Assembly: GCF_035294505.1 (NCBI RefSeq)
Contig: NZ_DATGKU010000024.1
Coordinates: forward strand, 1-19,978
Direction of reading: 5' to 3'
Length of the DNA: 19,978 nt
DNA from: Chthonomonas sp035294505
GTDB taxonomy: Bacteria > Armatimonadota > Chthonomonadetes > Chthonomonadales > Chthonomonadaceae
Made by a program: the position numbers and the translations under genes. The notes under the pieces were generated by a model. That model searched no databases and was not told the DNA's origin. It saw nothing but the letters and a program-made list of their open reading frames with translations. Of this stretch, positions 1 to 8,267 are shown piece after piece. Within the stretch, counting starts at the first letter, position 1. The number at the start of each line of letters is the position of its first letter.

Positions 1-182
1 CTTCAGGCCCCCCCACTCCCCTCCCCCTATCAGGGAGAGGGGCACCTCGCGGTGGGCGTCCTCGCGGACGGCGCCTTTGCGGCCTGTGTCGTTCCCTTAA
101 TCGCCTCTTTCTCTAGCCGCTACATCGCCGTGCGCTAGCACCTCCCGAATCGGGGGAAAGGACGGGATAGGGGGCGAGCAAG
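1..182. repeat. Intergenic structured repeat, copy 1
   Basis: The stretch is almost identical to 364-545 (constant offset of 363 bp), with only a few substitutions, mostly around 107-126. It contains a C-rich/G-rich inverted repeat (about 18-42), a short inverted repeat around 143-155 and a GC-rich middle. It ends in GAGCAAG, which can pair with CTTGCTC at 201-207. The copy may extend left of the window. Both strands stay open for some distance, but the translated products are low-complexity and duplicated along with the repeat, so I treat it as non-coding. Confidence 0.85.
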
Positions 183-278
183 ATAAGCTCACTTCGCTGA
201 CTTGCTCTAGAACCGCGAGATTGGCAGTCTCTGCAGCCCCACCCTATCGGTAGGGACTGAAACTTAAGATTTCTCGCC

Positions 279-323
279 TTCGGCTCGAAATGACAGTTGT
301 ATTCGGCTTGAAATGACAGTTGT
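279..323. repeat. REP-like short tandem repeat, two 22-bp units
   Basis: Units at 279-300 and 302-323 differ by one base (CGGCTCG versus CGGCTTG before AAATGACAG). Together with the preceding AGATTTCTCGCCTTCGG they resemble the short dispersed elements with the core GAAATGACA and AGATTTCTCG that I recall from intergenic regions of several phyla. Family membership is from memory of the pattern, not a search. Confidence 0.6.
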
Positions 324-363
324 TTATCTCGTCTGTGGCACGAAAGGTCAGTCGCCTTCGGCT

Positions 364-545
364 CTTCAGGCCCCCCCACTCCCCTCCCCCTATCAGGGAG
401 AGGGGCACCTCGCGGTGGGCGTCCTCGCGGACGGCGCCTTTGCGGCCTGTGTCGTTCCCTTAATCGCCTATCTCTCTGGCCGCTGCATCGCCGTGCGCTA
501 GCACCTCCCGAATCGGGGAAAAGGACGGGATAGGGGGCGAGCAAG
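364..545. repeat. Intergenic structured repeat, copy 2
   Basis: Second copy of the ~182-bp repeat, offset 363 bp from copy 1. It ends with a hairpin whose arms AGCAAG (540-545) and CTTGCT (551-556) flank a GGAGG loop. Copy 1 forms the equivalent stem with a different, longer loop, so the stem is kept while the loop differs. The photolyase start lies 116 bp downstream. Confidence 0.85.
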
Positions 546-660
546 GGAGGCTTGCTTTAGGAATTGGCTCTAGAGCTGCAAACCTAACACTCTCCGGTCC
601 AACGAAGAGATACCCAACCTTAAAGCGTATTACTGATAAATGATGTGATGGGGTATTTCG

Positions 661-2055
661 ATGCCTACCACACCGATTCGCACGGGATTAGTCTGGTTTC
701 GTAGCGGTCTTCGCCTTCACGATAACACCTGTCTGCTTGCAGCCCTTCAAGAAAACGAGCAGGTCTATGCACTCTATGTTCTCGACGACACTTACCTGCG
801 CGGGCCCGACATCGGCGCCGCCCGTGTGGCCTTTCTCTTCGATGCCCTTCACAAACTGCAGGCCGACATCGAATCCCACGGTGGGCAGCTGATCGTGCGC
901 CGCGTAAAGGAGGCCCCGCAAATAGAGGTCATCGCCGTGGCAAAAGAGGTGGGGGCGCGTGCCATCTATCTGAATCGAGACTACCTGCCTTATCCGCTGC
1001 AACGCGACCGGCACGCCAAAGCGCTGGCCGAGGCCGAAGGCATCGCCTTTAAAACCTATCCCGATATCCTGCTTGTAGAGCCGGAGCGCATAAAAACAGA
1101 AACCGGCCAGCCCTATCAGGTGTTCACGCCTTTTAAACGTCGGTGGGAAAACCTCGTGAACGTGCCGGAGCGCTACCCGGTCGAACGGCTCTTAGGCCGT
1201 CTGCGTGTAACCTACCGTGCCCGCAGTGCGCCGATTCCCACGCTGTCAGAGTACGGTCTTACGCTTCGCCAACAGATCGAGCCGGCCGGAGAGCAGCGTG
1301 CCCTGCAGCGCCTCGAAGCGTTTGCCCGTAACGGGTTGCCTTACTACCATCAAAGACGCGATTTCGCTGCCGATCCCGACTCCACTTCCCGCCTCTCGAT
1401 GCATATCAAGTGGGGAACCATCTCCATTCGTGAGTGCTATCGCACAGCCCGAAAGGTGGGCGGACCGGGGGCACAGAAGTGGATAGATGAGCTGGCCTGG
1501 CGCGAGTTTTATCATGCCGTACTCTACTACTTCCCTCATGCGCTTAAAGGCCCCATGCACCCGGAATACGATAGGTTGCCCTGGAGCGAGAACGAAGCGC
1601 ATTTTGAGGCCTGGAAAGCGGGGATGACCGGCTACCCCTTTGTGGATGCCGGCATGCGCCAGCTGAACCAAACCGGCTGGATGCACAACCGGTTACGGCA
1701 GGTGGTGGCCTCCTATCTCTGCAAAGACCTGCTCATCCACTGGCAAAAAGGCGAGCGCTACTTTATGCAGATGCTTGTGGATGGCGACTGGCCGGCAAAC
1801 AATGGAGGATGGCAATGGGTTGCCGGCACAGGCACCGACCCGAGGCGCGCTACCCGCATCTTCAATCCGGTGCTTCAACAAGAGCGCTACGACCCACAGA
1901 TGGAGTACATCCGACAGTGGGTTCCGGAGTTCGGCAGCGCTCACTATCCTGCAAAGCCCATCGTTCCTCATGAAGAGGGGCGCCAAAGGTTTCTGAACGC
2001 TTTTAAGGCAACGATGGGCAAGGCGCAGGACGACGACATCGGCAAGCTTTTTTGA
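661..2055 (+). CDS. phrB: Deoxyribodipyrimidine photolyase (class I CPD photolyase)
   Basis: Cytosolic flavoenzyme that uses blue/near-UV light to split cyclobutane pyrimidine dimers. At 464 aa it has the usual class I length. The N-terminal Rossmann-like antenna domain opens with LVWFRSGLRLHDN (residues 10-22). The C-terminal FAD domain has DELAWREFY, with Glu277 at the position of E. coli Glu274, then TGWMHNRLRQ and NNGGWQW (380-386). The electron-transfer tryptophan triad is intact by spacing: W308, W361 and W384, matching E. coli W306, W359 and W382. After NNGGWQW the segment reads AGTGTDPRRATRIFNP. ATG 661 gives the expected N-terminus; only a weak GGGG precedes it. It is a stand-alone gene, with repeats upstream and a terminator downstream. 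Photolyase rather than cryptochrome is favoured by the complete catalytic set. Confidence 0.95.
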   Translation: MPTTPIRTGLVWFRSGLRLHDNTCLLAALQENEQVYALYVLDDTYLRGPDIGAARVAFLFDALHKLQADIESHGGQLIVRRVKEAPQIEVIAVAKEVGARAIYLNRDYLPYPLQRDRHAKALAEAEGIAFKTYPDILLVEPERIKTETGQPYQVFTPFKRRWENLVNVPERYPVERLLGRLRVTYRARSAPIPTLSEYGLTLRQQIEPAGEQRALQRLEAFARNGLPYYHQRRDFAADPDSTSRLSMHIKWGTISIRECYRTARKVGGPGAQKWIDELAWREFYHAVLYYFPHALKGPMHPEYDRLPWSENEAHFEAWKAGMTGYPFVDAGMRQLNQTGWMHNRLRQVVASYLCKDLLIHWQKGERYFMQMLVDGDWPANNGGWQWVAGTGTDPRRATRIFNPVLQQERYDPQMEYIRQWVPEFGSAHYPAKPIVPHEEGRQRFLNAFKATMGKAQDDDIGKLF

Positions 2056-2170
2056 AAGAACGCAACCCGCCTAAAAACGTTACATGCCAGAATAGAAGAC
2101 AGACATACTATGAGGGCGACACCTACTACGGCGACACGACCGAAAAGTAGCGCAAAAGATGTGCCCTATC

Positions 2171-2209
2171 GAGCATCGGAGACTTGCTTGCAGTCCCCGA
2201 TGCTCTTTT
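2171..2209 (+). terminator. Rho-independent terminator after the photolyase gene
   Basis: Nine-base arms GAGCATCGG (2171-2179) and CCGATGCTC (2197-2205) are perfectly complementary, with further AGACT/AGTC pairing inside, and a TTTTC run follows on the + strand. It lies ~115 bp after the photolyase stop and abuts the convergent RND gene stop at 2211. The minus-strand side lacks a clear T run. The 115 bp between stop and hairpin holds nothing I recognise. Confidence 0.75.
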
Positions 2210-2210
2210 C

Positions 2211-5200
2211 TCATCGCTCCTCTGCATGCCACTCCCAATCTCGCCCAAAATAGATGCGATGCGTCCAACGCACAAGGTCATCCACGAAGGTATGCATCAG
2301 AGGAATGACAAACAGGCTTAGGAACGTCCCCGCAAGCAGCCCGCCAACGATCGTGGTTCCCAGAGGCTGATAGGCATCCAAGCCGGTTTTTGGTGCCAGC
2401 GCCACCGGCAACATTACGGCCAGCTCAATAAGCGCCGTCATGAGAATAGGACGAAGACGCTCCACCCCTCCATCAATCACGGCCTGCTCGCGTGGAACCC
2501 CCCGATCTCTGTAACGCATGATGCTGTCTATCATCAAAACCGCCGTGGTGATGTCCATCCCACTCAGCACGATAATCCCCAAAATGGAGACCGTGGAGAA
2601 CGCCTGGTGCGCCAGCCATAAGGCCACAAACACCCCGCTCAGTTCAAGCGGTATTGAGGCGACCATCTGCAAGGGCTGTAGAAAGCCACGAAACTGCGCC
2701 ACAAGCACGAAGTACATTAGGACTAGGGAGATTAGCAGCCCATACAGAAGGCGACGGAAGCTATCCATCATCTGAGTCATGTCGCCTCTTACCTCGATGC
2801 CGTAACCGGGAGGGAAGTTCAACTTTTCCATCGCTCGCATCATCACTTCCATGGTGAGATCCATCGAGGGCGGCCCTCCTTTACGATAGAACCCCGTAAT
2901 GCCGATGACCCTCCGCAAATTGTCGTGCTCTATGGCCGTAGGCGCCGAGCGATAGAGAATCTGGGCCACGCTTTCGAGAGGCACCTGCTTCCCATCGGGC
3001 GTTGAGAGGTAAAGTTCGGCCAGATCGCGCGGGGTCGCCCGATCCTGCGAGTCGTAACGAACCAAAATCGTGTCTTGACGCAGATTATCAGGCAGGTAGT
3101 AGAAGCTGCTGGTAAGCCCGCCATGAAGGGCATAGTAGGCCTGTTCCGCTACATTTTGGGGTGAGAGACCTAGCGCAGCCGCTCTTGCCGGGTCTACCCT
3201 CACCTCATAGTCGGGCACCCCCATCGTCCAGGTAAGCGCGGGCTGCGCAAGGCCGGGAGTTTTTTGCGCGATGGCGAGGGCCTGCTTACCCAGTTGATAA
3301 AGCACATGTAGGTTCGGCCCGTAGAGGTTGATGTGAATGGGAGCGTCCGCTGTGGCCATAACATCCGATCCCATCTCCTTTATCTGAAGCCGTCGAATGC
3401 CGGGAATGGTGTTCATCGCCTCCTTCTGAACAGCATCTATAATCTGCCAAATGGTGCGTTTCCGCGCATCTTTGTCGCTAAAGGTGAGCATAAGGGCAGC
3501 TCCGTCAGCCTGCGGCATCTGGTAACCGGTGAAATAAGGGTTCCAACTCTCGAACATGCTTTCGGTTCCGATCTCAATAGAGGCCTTTTGCAGTTCCGGA
3601 TATTTCAGAAGTATCTGCTCCAAGCGATGAACCGCCTTCTCTGTGGCTTGAAAGGAGGTTCCCGGCTGCATCTCTAAAAAGCCCACGGCTTGGCCGGTAT
3701 CGGCCAAAGGCATCATCTCGGAACCGATGAAGTTGTAGAAAGTAAAACCCACAATAACCACAAGCCCCACACGCACGAACGCCCAAAACCGATTCGCAAG
3801 TTGGCGCCTTAAGGCCCTTGCATAGGCCCCTTCCAGTCGGCCAAGCCATCTTTGGCAGAAGCATGAAAACGAATGCAGAAGCGGTGGAGTTCTGTCGGTC
3901 GCCTCCCCAACAGGGGAACGGAGCATTTTCGCGCAGAGCACGGCGGTAAGGGTGAAAGAGACCATCATGGAGGCAAGAAGGGCAAAGATAAGCGGCCAGA
4001 CCAGCTCCACAAACATCAATTGCGTAATGCCTCCACAAAACAACAGGGGCAGCAAGGCGATAAGAATCATAAGGGTAGAGGCCAGAACGGCCAGACGAAC
4101 CTCCGCAATGCCCTCGATGGTGGCCTCACGCGGGGAAAGCCCCTTCTGCAGATAGCGCTCCACAGAGTGAATGTCAATGATGGTATCGTCCACAAGCCGA
4201 CCGATGGCAATAAGCAGCCCGATGAGCGTGCCGCTATTGAAGGTCATGTGCATGGGAATAAGCATCAGCACCGCGATGGCCAGGGAGGTGGGAATGGTGA
4301 TGAGCGCGATGAGGGTGCCGCGCCATTCGCCCAAAAAGATCACAATAACGATCGCCGTAAGCACCACCGCCACGGCCAGCTCCTCCCACACGTTATGGAA
4401 CAGAATGCCGACGAAATGGGCGTTATCGTAGGCCGTATGGAAGTGCACTCCAGGATATTCGCGCTCTAACTGCGTAAGCACTTTCCGCACCTGCGGCACC
4501 ACGGTGTAGGAACTGGCGGCCGGGTTCTGAATGACCGAAACCTCGATGGCGGGCATTACCCGCCCCGACTTGCCCGGCGCGTGATCGAGATACTCATAGG
4601 CCGACCGTCGCTCCCAGTAGGTGTCTACTACACGGGCTACGTCGCGAACGTAGACGGTGCGCGGAGGGCTTTGGCTATTCGGCTTGTCAGCGGCCATGCC
4701 CGTAATCGGGTAGTTCAAGACATCTTGCGCGCTGCGTGCCAACGAATTAACCCGAACAATGCTCTCCTGATCTCCCTGCGTAAGCACCCCGCCCGGTTGG
4801 CTCTGGTTGTAGCGGTCTATCGCATCGCGCACATCGAGGATGGAGAGGCCGTAGGCAGCAAGCTTATTTCGGTTCACGATGACCTGTAGCTGACGCCGGT
4901 AGCCGCCGAAGACCACCACAGAATCGACGTCGGGCACCTGCTTTATCCGTGCGATCACCACGTTGTCGGCAAACTGGCGCAGCTTTTGCGGCGTCCAACC
5001 GCTATTCGGATCGCCGGTAAGGGCGAGAGAGAGAATCGGCAGGTTCAGAGGGTCTACCGGTATCACGAAGGAGGGTTTAAGGTTAGCGGTGGTTGGCGGC
5101 AAAAAGGCGTTGGCTACGTTTAATAGCTCCTGCACCTTTGTGCGCGCCTTTTGAATGTCCACCCCGTAGTTGAACTCCAAAATAACGATGGAGAAGCCAT

Positions 5201-5522
5201 CCTGTGAGACGCTTCGGATGTAGTGCAGATCGCCTATCTGCACCATCTGCTCCTCAATAGGTTTGCTAACGTAGGTCTCCATCTCCTGGGCAGAGAGACC
5301 CGGCATCATAGTGACGATTCCAAGCATGGGGCTGGGCACATAGGGCGCAAAGCGCCGCGGGATGACAAAAGCCACGGCAAAAACAGCGCACAGCACCACC
5401 GCCACATAGAAGGCGATCACCACGGCGGCATGGTCTATCGCCCAGGCGTGGATGAGATGCAATGGGTTACGCCGTGGTACACCTGATGCGCCTGAAGGGC
5501 GTATGGAGGGATCGGTGCTCAT
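2211..5522 (-). CDS. RND-family efflux pump inner-membrane subunit
   Basis: Proton-driven pump of the AcrB/MdtBC/CusA superfamily, 1103 aa (family ~1030-1100). The order is classic: TM1 (~30-55), a periplasmic porter loop, TM2-6 (~378-530), the second half starting near 580, a second porter loop, and TM8-12 (~922-1080). The TM4 motif GRLVDDTI carries the acidic pair D445/D446 of hydrophobe-type pumps, but the place aligned by eye with AcrB Lys940 reads Thr (GMDITTAVLMID, near 992). Substrate cannot be read from the pump alone. The partner adaptor's metal-binding motifs favour Cu/Ag-type metals. The start at 5522 overlaps the adaptor stop by ATGA and has a strong AAGGAGGT Shine-Dalgarno inside the adaptor gene, so translation is probably coupled. 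No TolC-type outer-membrane gene is in the window. Confidence 0.93.
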   Translation of the reverse strand: MSTDPSIRPSGASGVPRRNPLHLIHAWAIDHAAVVIAFYVAVVLCAVFAVAFVIPRRFAPYVPSPMLGIVTMMPGLSAQEMETYVSKPIEEQMVQIGDLHYIRSVSQDGFSIVILEFNYGVDIQKARTKVQELLNVANAFLPPTTANLKPSFVIPVDPLNLPILSLALTGDPNSGWTPQKLRQFADNVVIARIKQVPDVDSVVVFGGYRRQLQVIVNRNKLAAYGLSILDVRDAIDRYNQSQPGGVLTQGDQESIVRVNSLARSAQDVLNYPITGMAADKPNSQSPPRTVYVRDVARVVDTYWERRSAYEYLDHAPGKSGRVMPAIEVSVIQNPAASSYTVVPQVRKVLTQLEREYPGVHFHTAYDNAHFVGILFHNVWEELAVAVVLTAIVIVIFLGEWRGTLIALITIPTSLAIAVLMLIPMHMTFNSGTLIGLLIAIGRLVDDTIIDIHSVERYLQKGLSPREATIEGIAEVRLAVLASTLMILIALLPLLFCGGITQLMFVELVWPLIFALLASMMVSFTLTAVLCAKMLRSPVGEATDRTPPLLHSFSCFCQRWLGRLEGAYARALRRQLANRFWAFVRVGLVVIVGFTFYNFIGSEMMPLADTGQAVGFLEMQPGTSFQATEKAVHRLEQILLKYPELQKASIEIGTESMFESWNPYFTGYQMPQADGAALMLTFSDKDARKRTIWQIIDAVQKEAMNTIPGIRRLQIKEMGSDVMATADAPIHINLYGPNLHVLYQLGKQALAIAQKTPGLAQPALTWTMGVPDYEVRVDPARAAALGLSPQNVAEQAYYALHGGLTSSFYYLPDNLRQDTILVRYDSQDRATPRDLAELYLSTPDGKQVPLESVAQILYRSAPTAIEHDNLRRVIGITGFYRKGGPPSMDLTMEVMMRAMEKLNFPPGYGIEVRGDMTQMMDSFRRLLYGLLISLVLMYFVLVAQFRGFLQPLQMVASIPLELSGVFVALWLAHQAFSTVSILGIIVLSGMDITTAVLMIDSIMRYRDRGVPREQAVIDGGVERLRPILMTALIELAVMLPVALAPKTGLDAYQPLGTTIVGGLLAGTFLSLFVIPLMHTFVDDLVRWTHRIYFGRDWEWHAEER

Positions 5523-7486
5523 GGCCGACCTCCTTCCCCCGATGGCATCGCCATTCCCGGCATCGCATGAGAAGACGTGCCAACCGGGGCATTCAAGGCG
5601 CGATTCACTTGGGCCGCTGTTGGCAAAGCGACCGGGCCTTCAGGCCCCCACGGCACCGGCACCACCGGATCGCCCTCATGCAGCGACCGATATCCCTCGT
5701 AGATCACCTGTTCGCCGCTCTGAATTCCGCTTAGAATTTGGGTATACCGTTCGCCGGTACCACCCAACGTTACCGGAACAAGATGGGCTTTCCACTGTCC
5801 TCCAATGGCCTCACGGACCAATGGCCAGCCTCATATAGGGCATCTCCCCGGATGATCAAGCTGTACTTGGGGATGCATGGTGCAGGTATAGACGATGCGC
5901 TGAGGGCGTCCTCGTCGCATAACCCACACGGCCGGCGTGGCCTTCGTCGCAAGAACGGGGCTGGTAGGTTGAGGCTGGTAGACGATGGCCGAGGAGGGCA
6001 CGATGAGGGCGCGGGCGCTTTTGGCATAGACCACCTGCAGCGTGAGATAGTCACCGGGGTGCAGGCGACCGTTCGGGTTGGCAACTAAAGCCTCTACAAT
6101 AACGGTATGGGCGACCGGATCGGCGCTTGGAAAGATGGCCGATACGCGAGAGCGGTAGACGAGCGGATGGGGCCCGCCGGTGCGGACGAGCACAGGGTCG
6201 CCGACATGCAGCCGGGTGGCATCCTCCTGAGCCACTTGGGCCTGTACTCGAATAGGGTCTATCTGATCCACCATCAGGATGGTCTGTCCGGGCTGCACGA
6301 GCGTGCCGGGGCTAACTAAGCGTTGCGTAACCACGCCATCGCAATCGGCCCGAATGGCCGTGTAGCCCAAGACCACCTGTGCCGTTTGAAGTTGCGCCTT
6401 CGCTTGGGCTAAGGCGGCCTCTTGACGAACGACCGCCTGTTGGGCGGCATCACGCGCCGATTTTGCGGAGGATACACCCTGTTGCGCCTGCTGCACCTGG
6501 GCTTGAGCGGCCTGCAGGGCCGCCTGCTTTTGGGCGATCAGCGTTTCGTCCTGCTGCAGCCCGATCTGCACCTGAGACTGCTGCGCCTTGGCCGCACGAA
6601 TGGCGGCTTCGGTGCTTTGCAAGCGGCTTGCCGCGGAGGCGACCTCGGCGGTTGCGTTCTGCAGCTGCACCGCATCCTGCTGCGCCTGCTGTTGGGAGAG
6701 AAACCCTTTCGCCAGCAGATCGTCATCGCGTTGCTTCTGCCGGGTCCAGTAAGTCAGGTTCGTTTTGGCGGCGGCAAGGCGTCCTTGCGCTTCATCACGC
6801 TGCGCCAGAGCGCTATCGAGGTTGGCCTCTGCGATTTTGGCCTCTTCGTGGTGTGCCATGAGGTCTTGTTGGGCTACCGTTAGATCGGCCTGAGCCTCTT
6901 TTTCCTGTGCTTGCGCTTGTTTCACCTGAGCTTGGGCTTGTTGGTAAGCCGCCTTGGCCTGCCGATACTGCGCCTGGGCCTCCAACACGGCGTGTTCGGC
7001 CTCCGCCACAGCCGCCTCTTCGGTGGCCACTTTGGTGCGCAACTCGGCTGTATCGAGCCGCGCCAAAACCTGGCCTTTATGAACCGGCATGTTGGGGTAA
7101 AACGGCATCCATTCCAGAACGCCGGTCACGCGAGGGTTGATCGCCTCTTCCTGATAGGCCACGGCATTAGCGGCGTAGCGCACGGAGGCGTTGAAGGGTG
7201 CGCAGTGCGCTGTAAAGACGGCCACCGGTGCCGCCCCCTCCGGTGCGTGCATTGCCGACATATCCATGGCTTGCGCCTCGATGACACTCATGTGCCCCGG
7301 CGGCGTATGTTTCGTCACAACCCATCGGGCGAGCAGGAGCGCACCCAACAGCAAGAGTGTGCCCAGCAATCCGGCAGCCAGTTGGCGTAGCGTTAAGTGA
7401 GGGCGCAGACCGATTCGGTGCATCCGGTAGGCCGTATAGGCTGTAAATAGGATAGCCCCGATAAGCAGCCACAAAGATAGCTTCAT
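5519..7486 (-). CDS. RND periplasmic adaptor (HlyD/CusB-like) with in-frame UGA at a metal-motif Cys position
   Basis: Membrane-fusion protein linking the RND pump to an outer-membrane channel. Two hydrophobic N-terminal segments (about 1-18 and 37-57) are followed by a Met/His-rich stretch (MDMSAMH, 74-80), a lipoyl-like half motif, a long Ala/Gln-rich coiled coil (~150-375), the second lipoyl half and a beta-barrel. At 533-551 lies YTCTMHPQ...PGRCPI, the heavy-metal-binding motif whose consensus continues CGM. Here codon 552 (5831-5833) is TGA, then GWPLVREA continues in the same frame for 103 codons, through normal adaptor sequence (TLGGTGERYTQILSGIQSGEQVIYEG) and a Met/His-rich tail, to a stop overlapping the pump start. 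A standard caller would stop at 5831 and leave a fragment at 5519-5821 (TTG start). UGA may encode selenocysteine, or be a recent nonsense change or sequence error. The start has a good AGAGGAAAGAG upstream. Confidence 0.85.
5802..5824 (-). promoter_or_regulatory. Candidate bacterial SECIS-like hairpin after the in-frame UGA
   Basis: Counting from the base after TGA, bases 7-15 pair with 21-29: CCA with UGG, a U-U mismatch, then UGGUC with GGCCA (one U-G wobble), closing on a five-base loop CGUGA that contains GU. Bacterial SECIS elements sit just 3' of UGA, with a G near the start of a small apical loop about 16 nt or more downstream, and often a bulged U. This one begins its loop at base 16, so it is on the lower limit. 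Suggestive only. Confidence 0.35.
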
Positions 7487-7594
7487 TTCTCTTTCCTCTT
7501 TCTAGTGCAGAAGATAGTGTTTACTGCCTTTTCAACCCTATGAGGCAATGAAAAGACTCAACGGGTCTTCAGAGGCAGAACCGTAGGTAGTAGG

Positions 7595-8062
7595 CTAGAA
7601 AGAGGTAGGAGGGGCGCGATTAGGAGGGGGACGCAGAAAACGCCATAGGGAGAAGAAGGAGGTTTGAGGAAACGCAAGGTAGCTGAGGATAGCGGGCGCA
7701 AGCGCGAAGCGACTGACAGGAACGTAGTTTGCAACCTGTTGCGGTGCGGTGCGAAGGAGAATTACCGCATGCGAACGTTTTTGCAGAACCTGCACACAGC
7801 GTTGTGCCCCTAGGGCGGGTGCCGGCCTTGTGGAGGGATTCGACGGGTTCGTTAGCACACGGCTACAGCGGGGGCAACGTGCCATGAGATGCCCGCAGCA
7901 GCAGGGCGATTCCGTTAAGGACGACGCCTTTAGCACGCAGTGGGGAGCGCAGGGGGTTCCGTCGGTGCATTGCCAAGAGGCAACCGCCGGCAGGGCCGGT
8001 GTTAAAGCGAACACCAAGCCTAAAAACAGGCACAGCTTTTTGAAAACGGCGTTAGCCCGCAT
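7595..8062 (-). CDS. Small secreted Cys-rich protein leading the efflux operon
   Basis: 155 aa with no family I can name. A signal peptide is visible: Lys8-Lys9, a hydrophobic core LCLFLGLVFALTPALP and a likely cut after AVA (~28). The mature N-terminal part has eight cysteines in ~35 residues (C32, C38, C42, C54-56, C63, C66), including CCCGH and CPRC, then a Pro/Ser-rich linker with C89 and a hydrophobic C-terminal third. The cysteines and the position directly upstream of a metal-motif adaptor suggest an exported metal-binding or sensing accessory protein. This is inference. AGAGGA precedes ATG 8062. It is followed after 108 bp by the adaptor; that gap holds two weak hairpins (about 7525-7547 and 7553-7569), the second trailed by TTTTC on the minus strand, which could partly attenuate the operon. 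Confidence 0.7.
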   Translation of the reverse strand: MRANAVFKKLCLFLGLVFALTPALPAVASWQCTDGTPCAPHCVLKASSLTESPCCCGHLMARCPRCSRVLTNPSNPSTRPAPALGAQRCVQVLQKRSHAVILLRTAPQQVANYVPVSRFALAPAILSYLAFPQTSFFSLWRFLRPPPNRAPPTSF

Positions 8063-8104
8063 GGGTTCCTCTTAACGCAAAAGCCGCATACCGACTTTGT
8101 CTAT

Positions 8105-8110
8105 ATTATA
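8105..8110 (-). promoter_or_regulatory. Probable -10 box of the efflux operon
   Basis: Minus strand reads ATG-TATAAT-ATAG, a perfect TATAAT, placing transcription start about 35 nt before ATG 8062. No good -35 is present at 17-18 bp spacing (AACGCT), so an activator or an extended -10 effect may be needed. The rest of 8063-8267 shows no gene and no clear terminator for the upstream minus-strand genes. Confidence 0.45.
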
Positions 8111-8267
8111 CATGCAGCCTTGCTAAAAGCGTTCCTGCGGTCGGCAGTCTTTCATCATACGCGGATACAGCAAATGCCTGGAATAGTCCACTTCTCTATG
8201 AAGAAACGTATTTTGTACCAGGCTGTCATTCCTAAATTTTATTTGAGCAAGCATTAAACCGTCGTTC

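Noticed and set aside
113..544. Long open frame on minus across the repeat region
   Set aside because: Its two ends encode the same peptide because the DNA repeat is duplicated; composition is Arg/Gly/Pro-rich and there is no ribosome site. Non-coding repeat.
2110..2253. Short + frame downstream of the photolyase (about 47 codons)
   Set aside because: No ribosome site, spans the terminator hairpin and runs into the opposite-strand RND gene.
3873..4469. 198-aa frame on + opposite the RND gene
   Set aside because: Lys/His/Asn/Gly-rich antisense shadow of a strongly supported RND coding region.
5626..5660. GGGCC-TTCA-GGCCC palindrome resembling the start of the 182-bp repeat
   Set aside because: Similarity is limited to a few bases and lies inside the adaptor coding frame (WGPEGPVA); chance match.
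5770..6084. A frameshift instead of an in-frame stop in the adaptor
   Set aside because: The sequence after the TGA continues in the same frame with adaptor-like residues; neighbouring frames give MRLAIGP then stop, or shadow sequence, so no indel is needed to explain the break.
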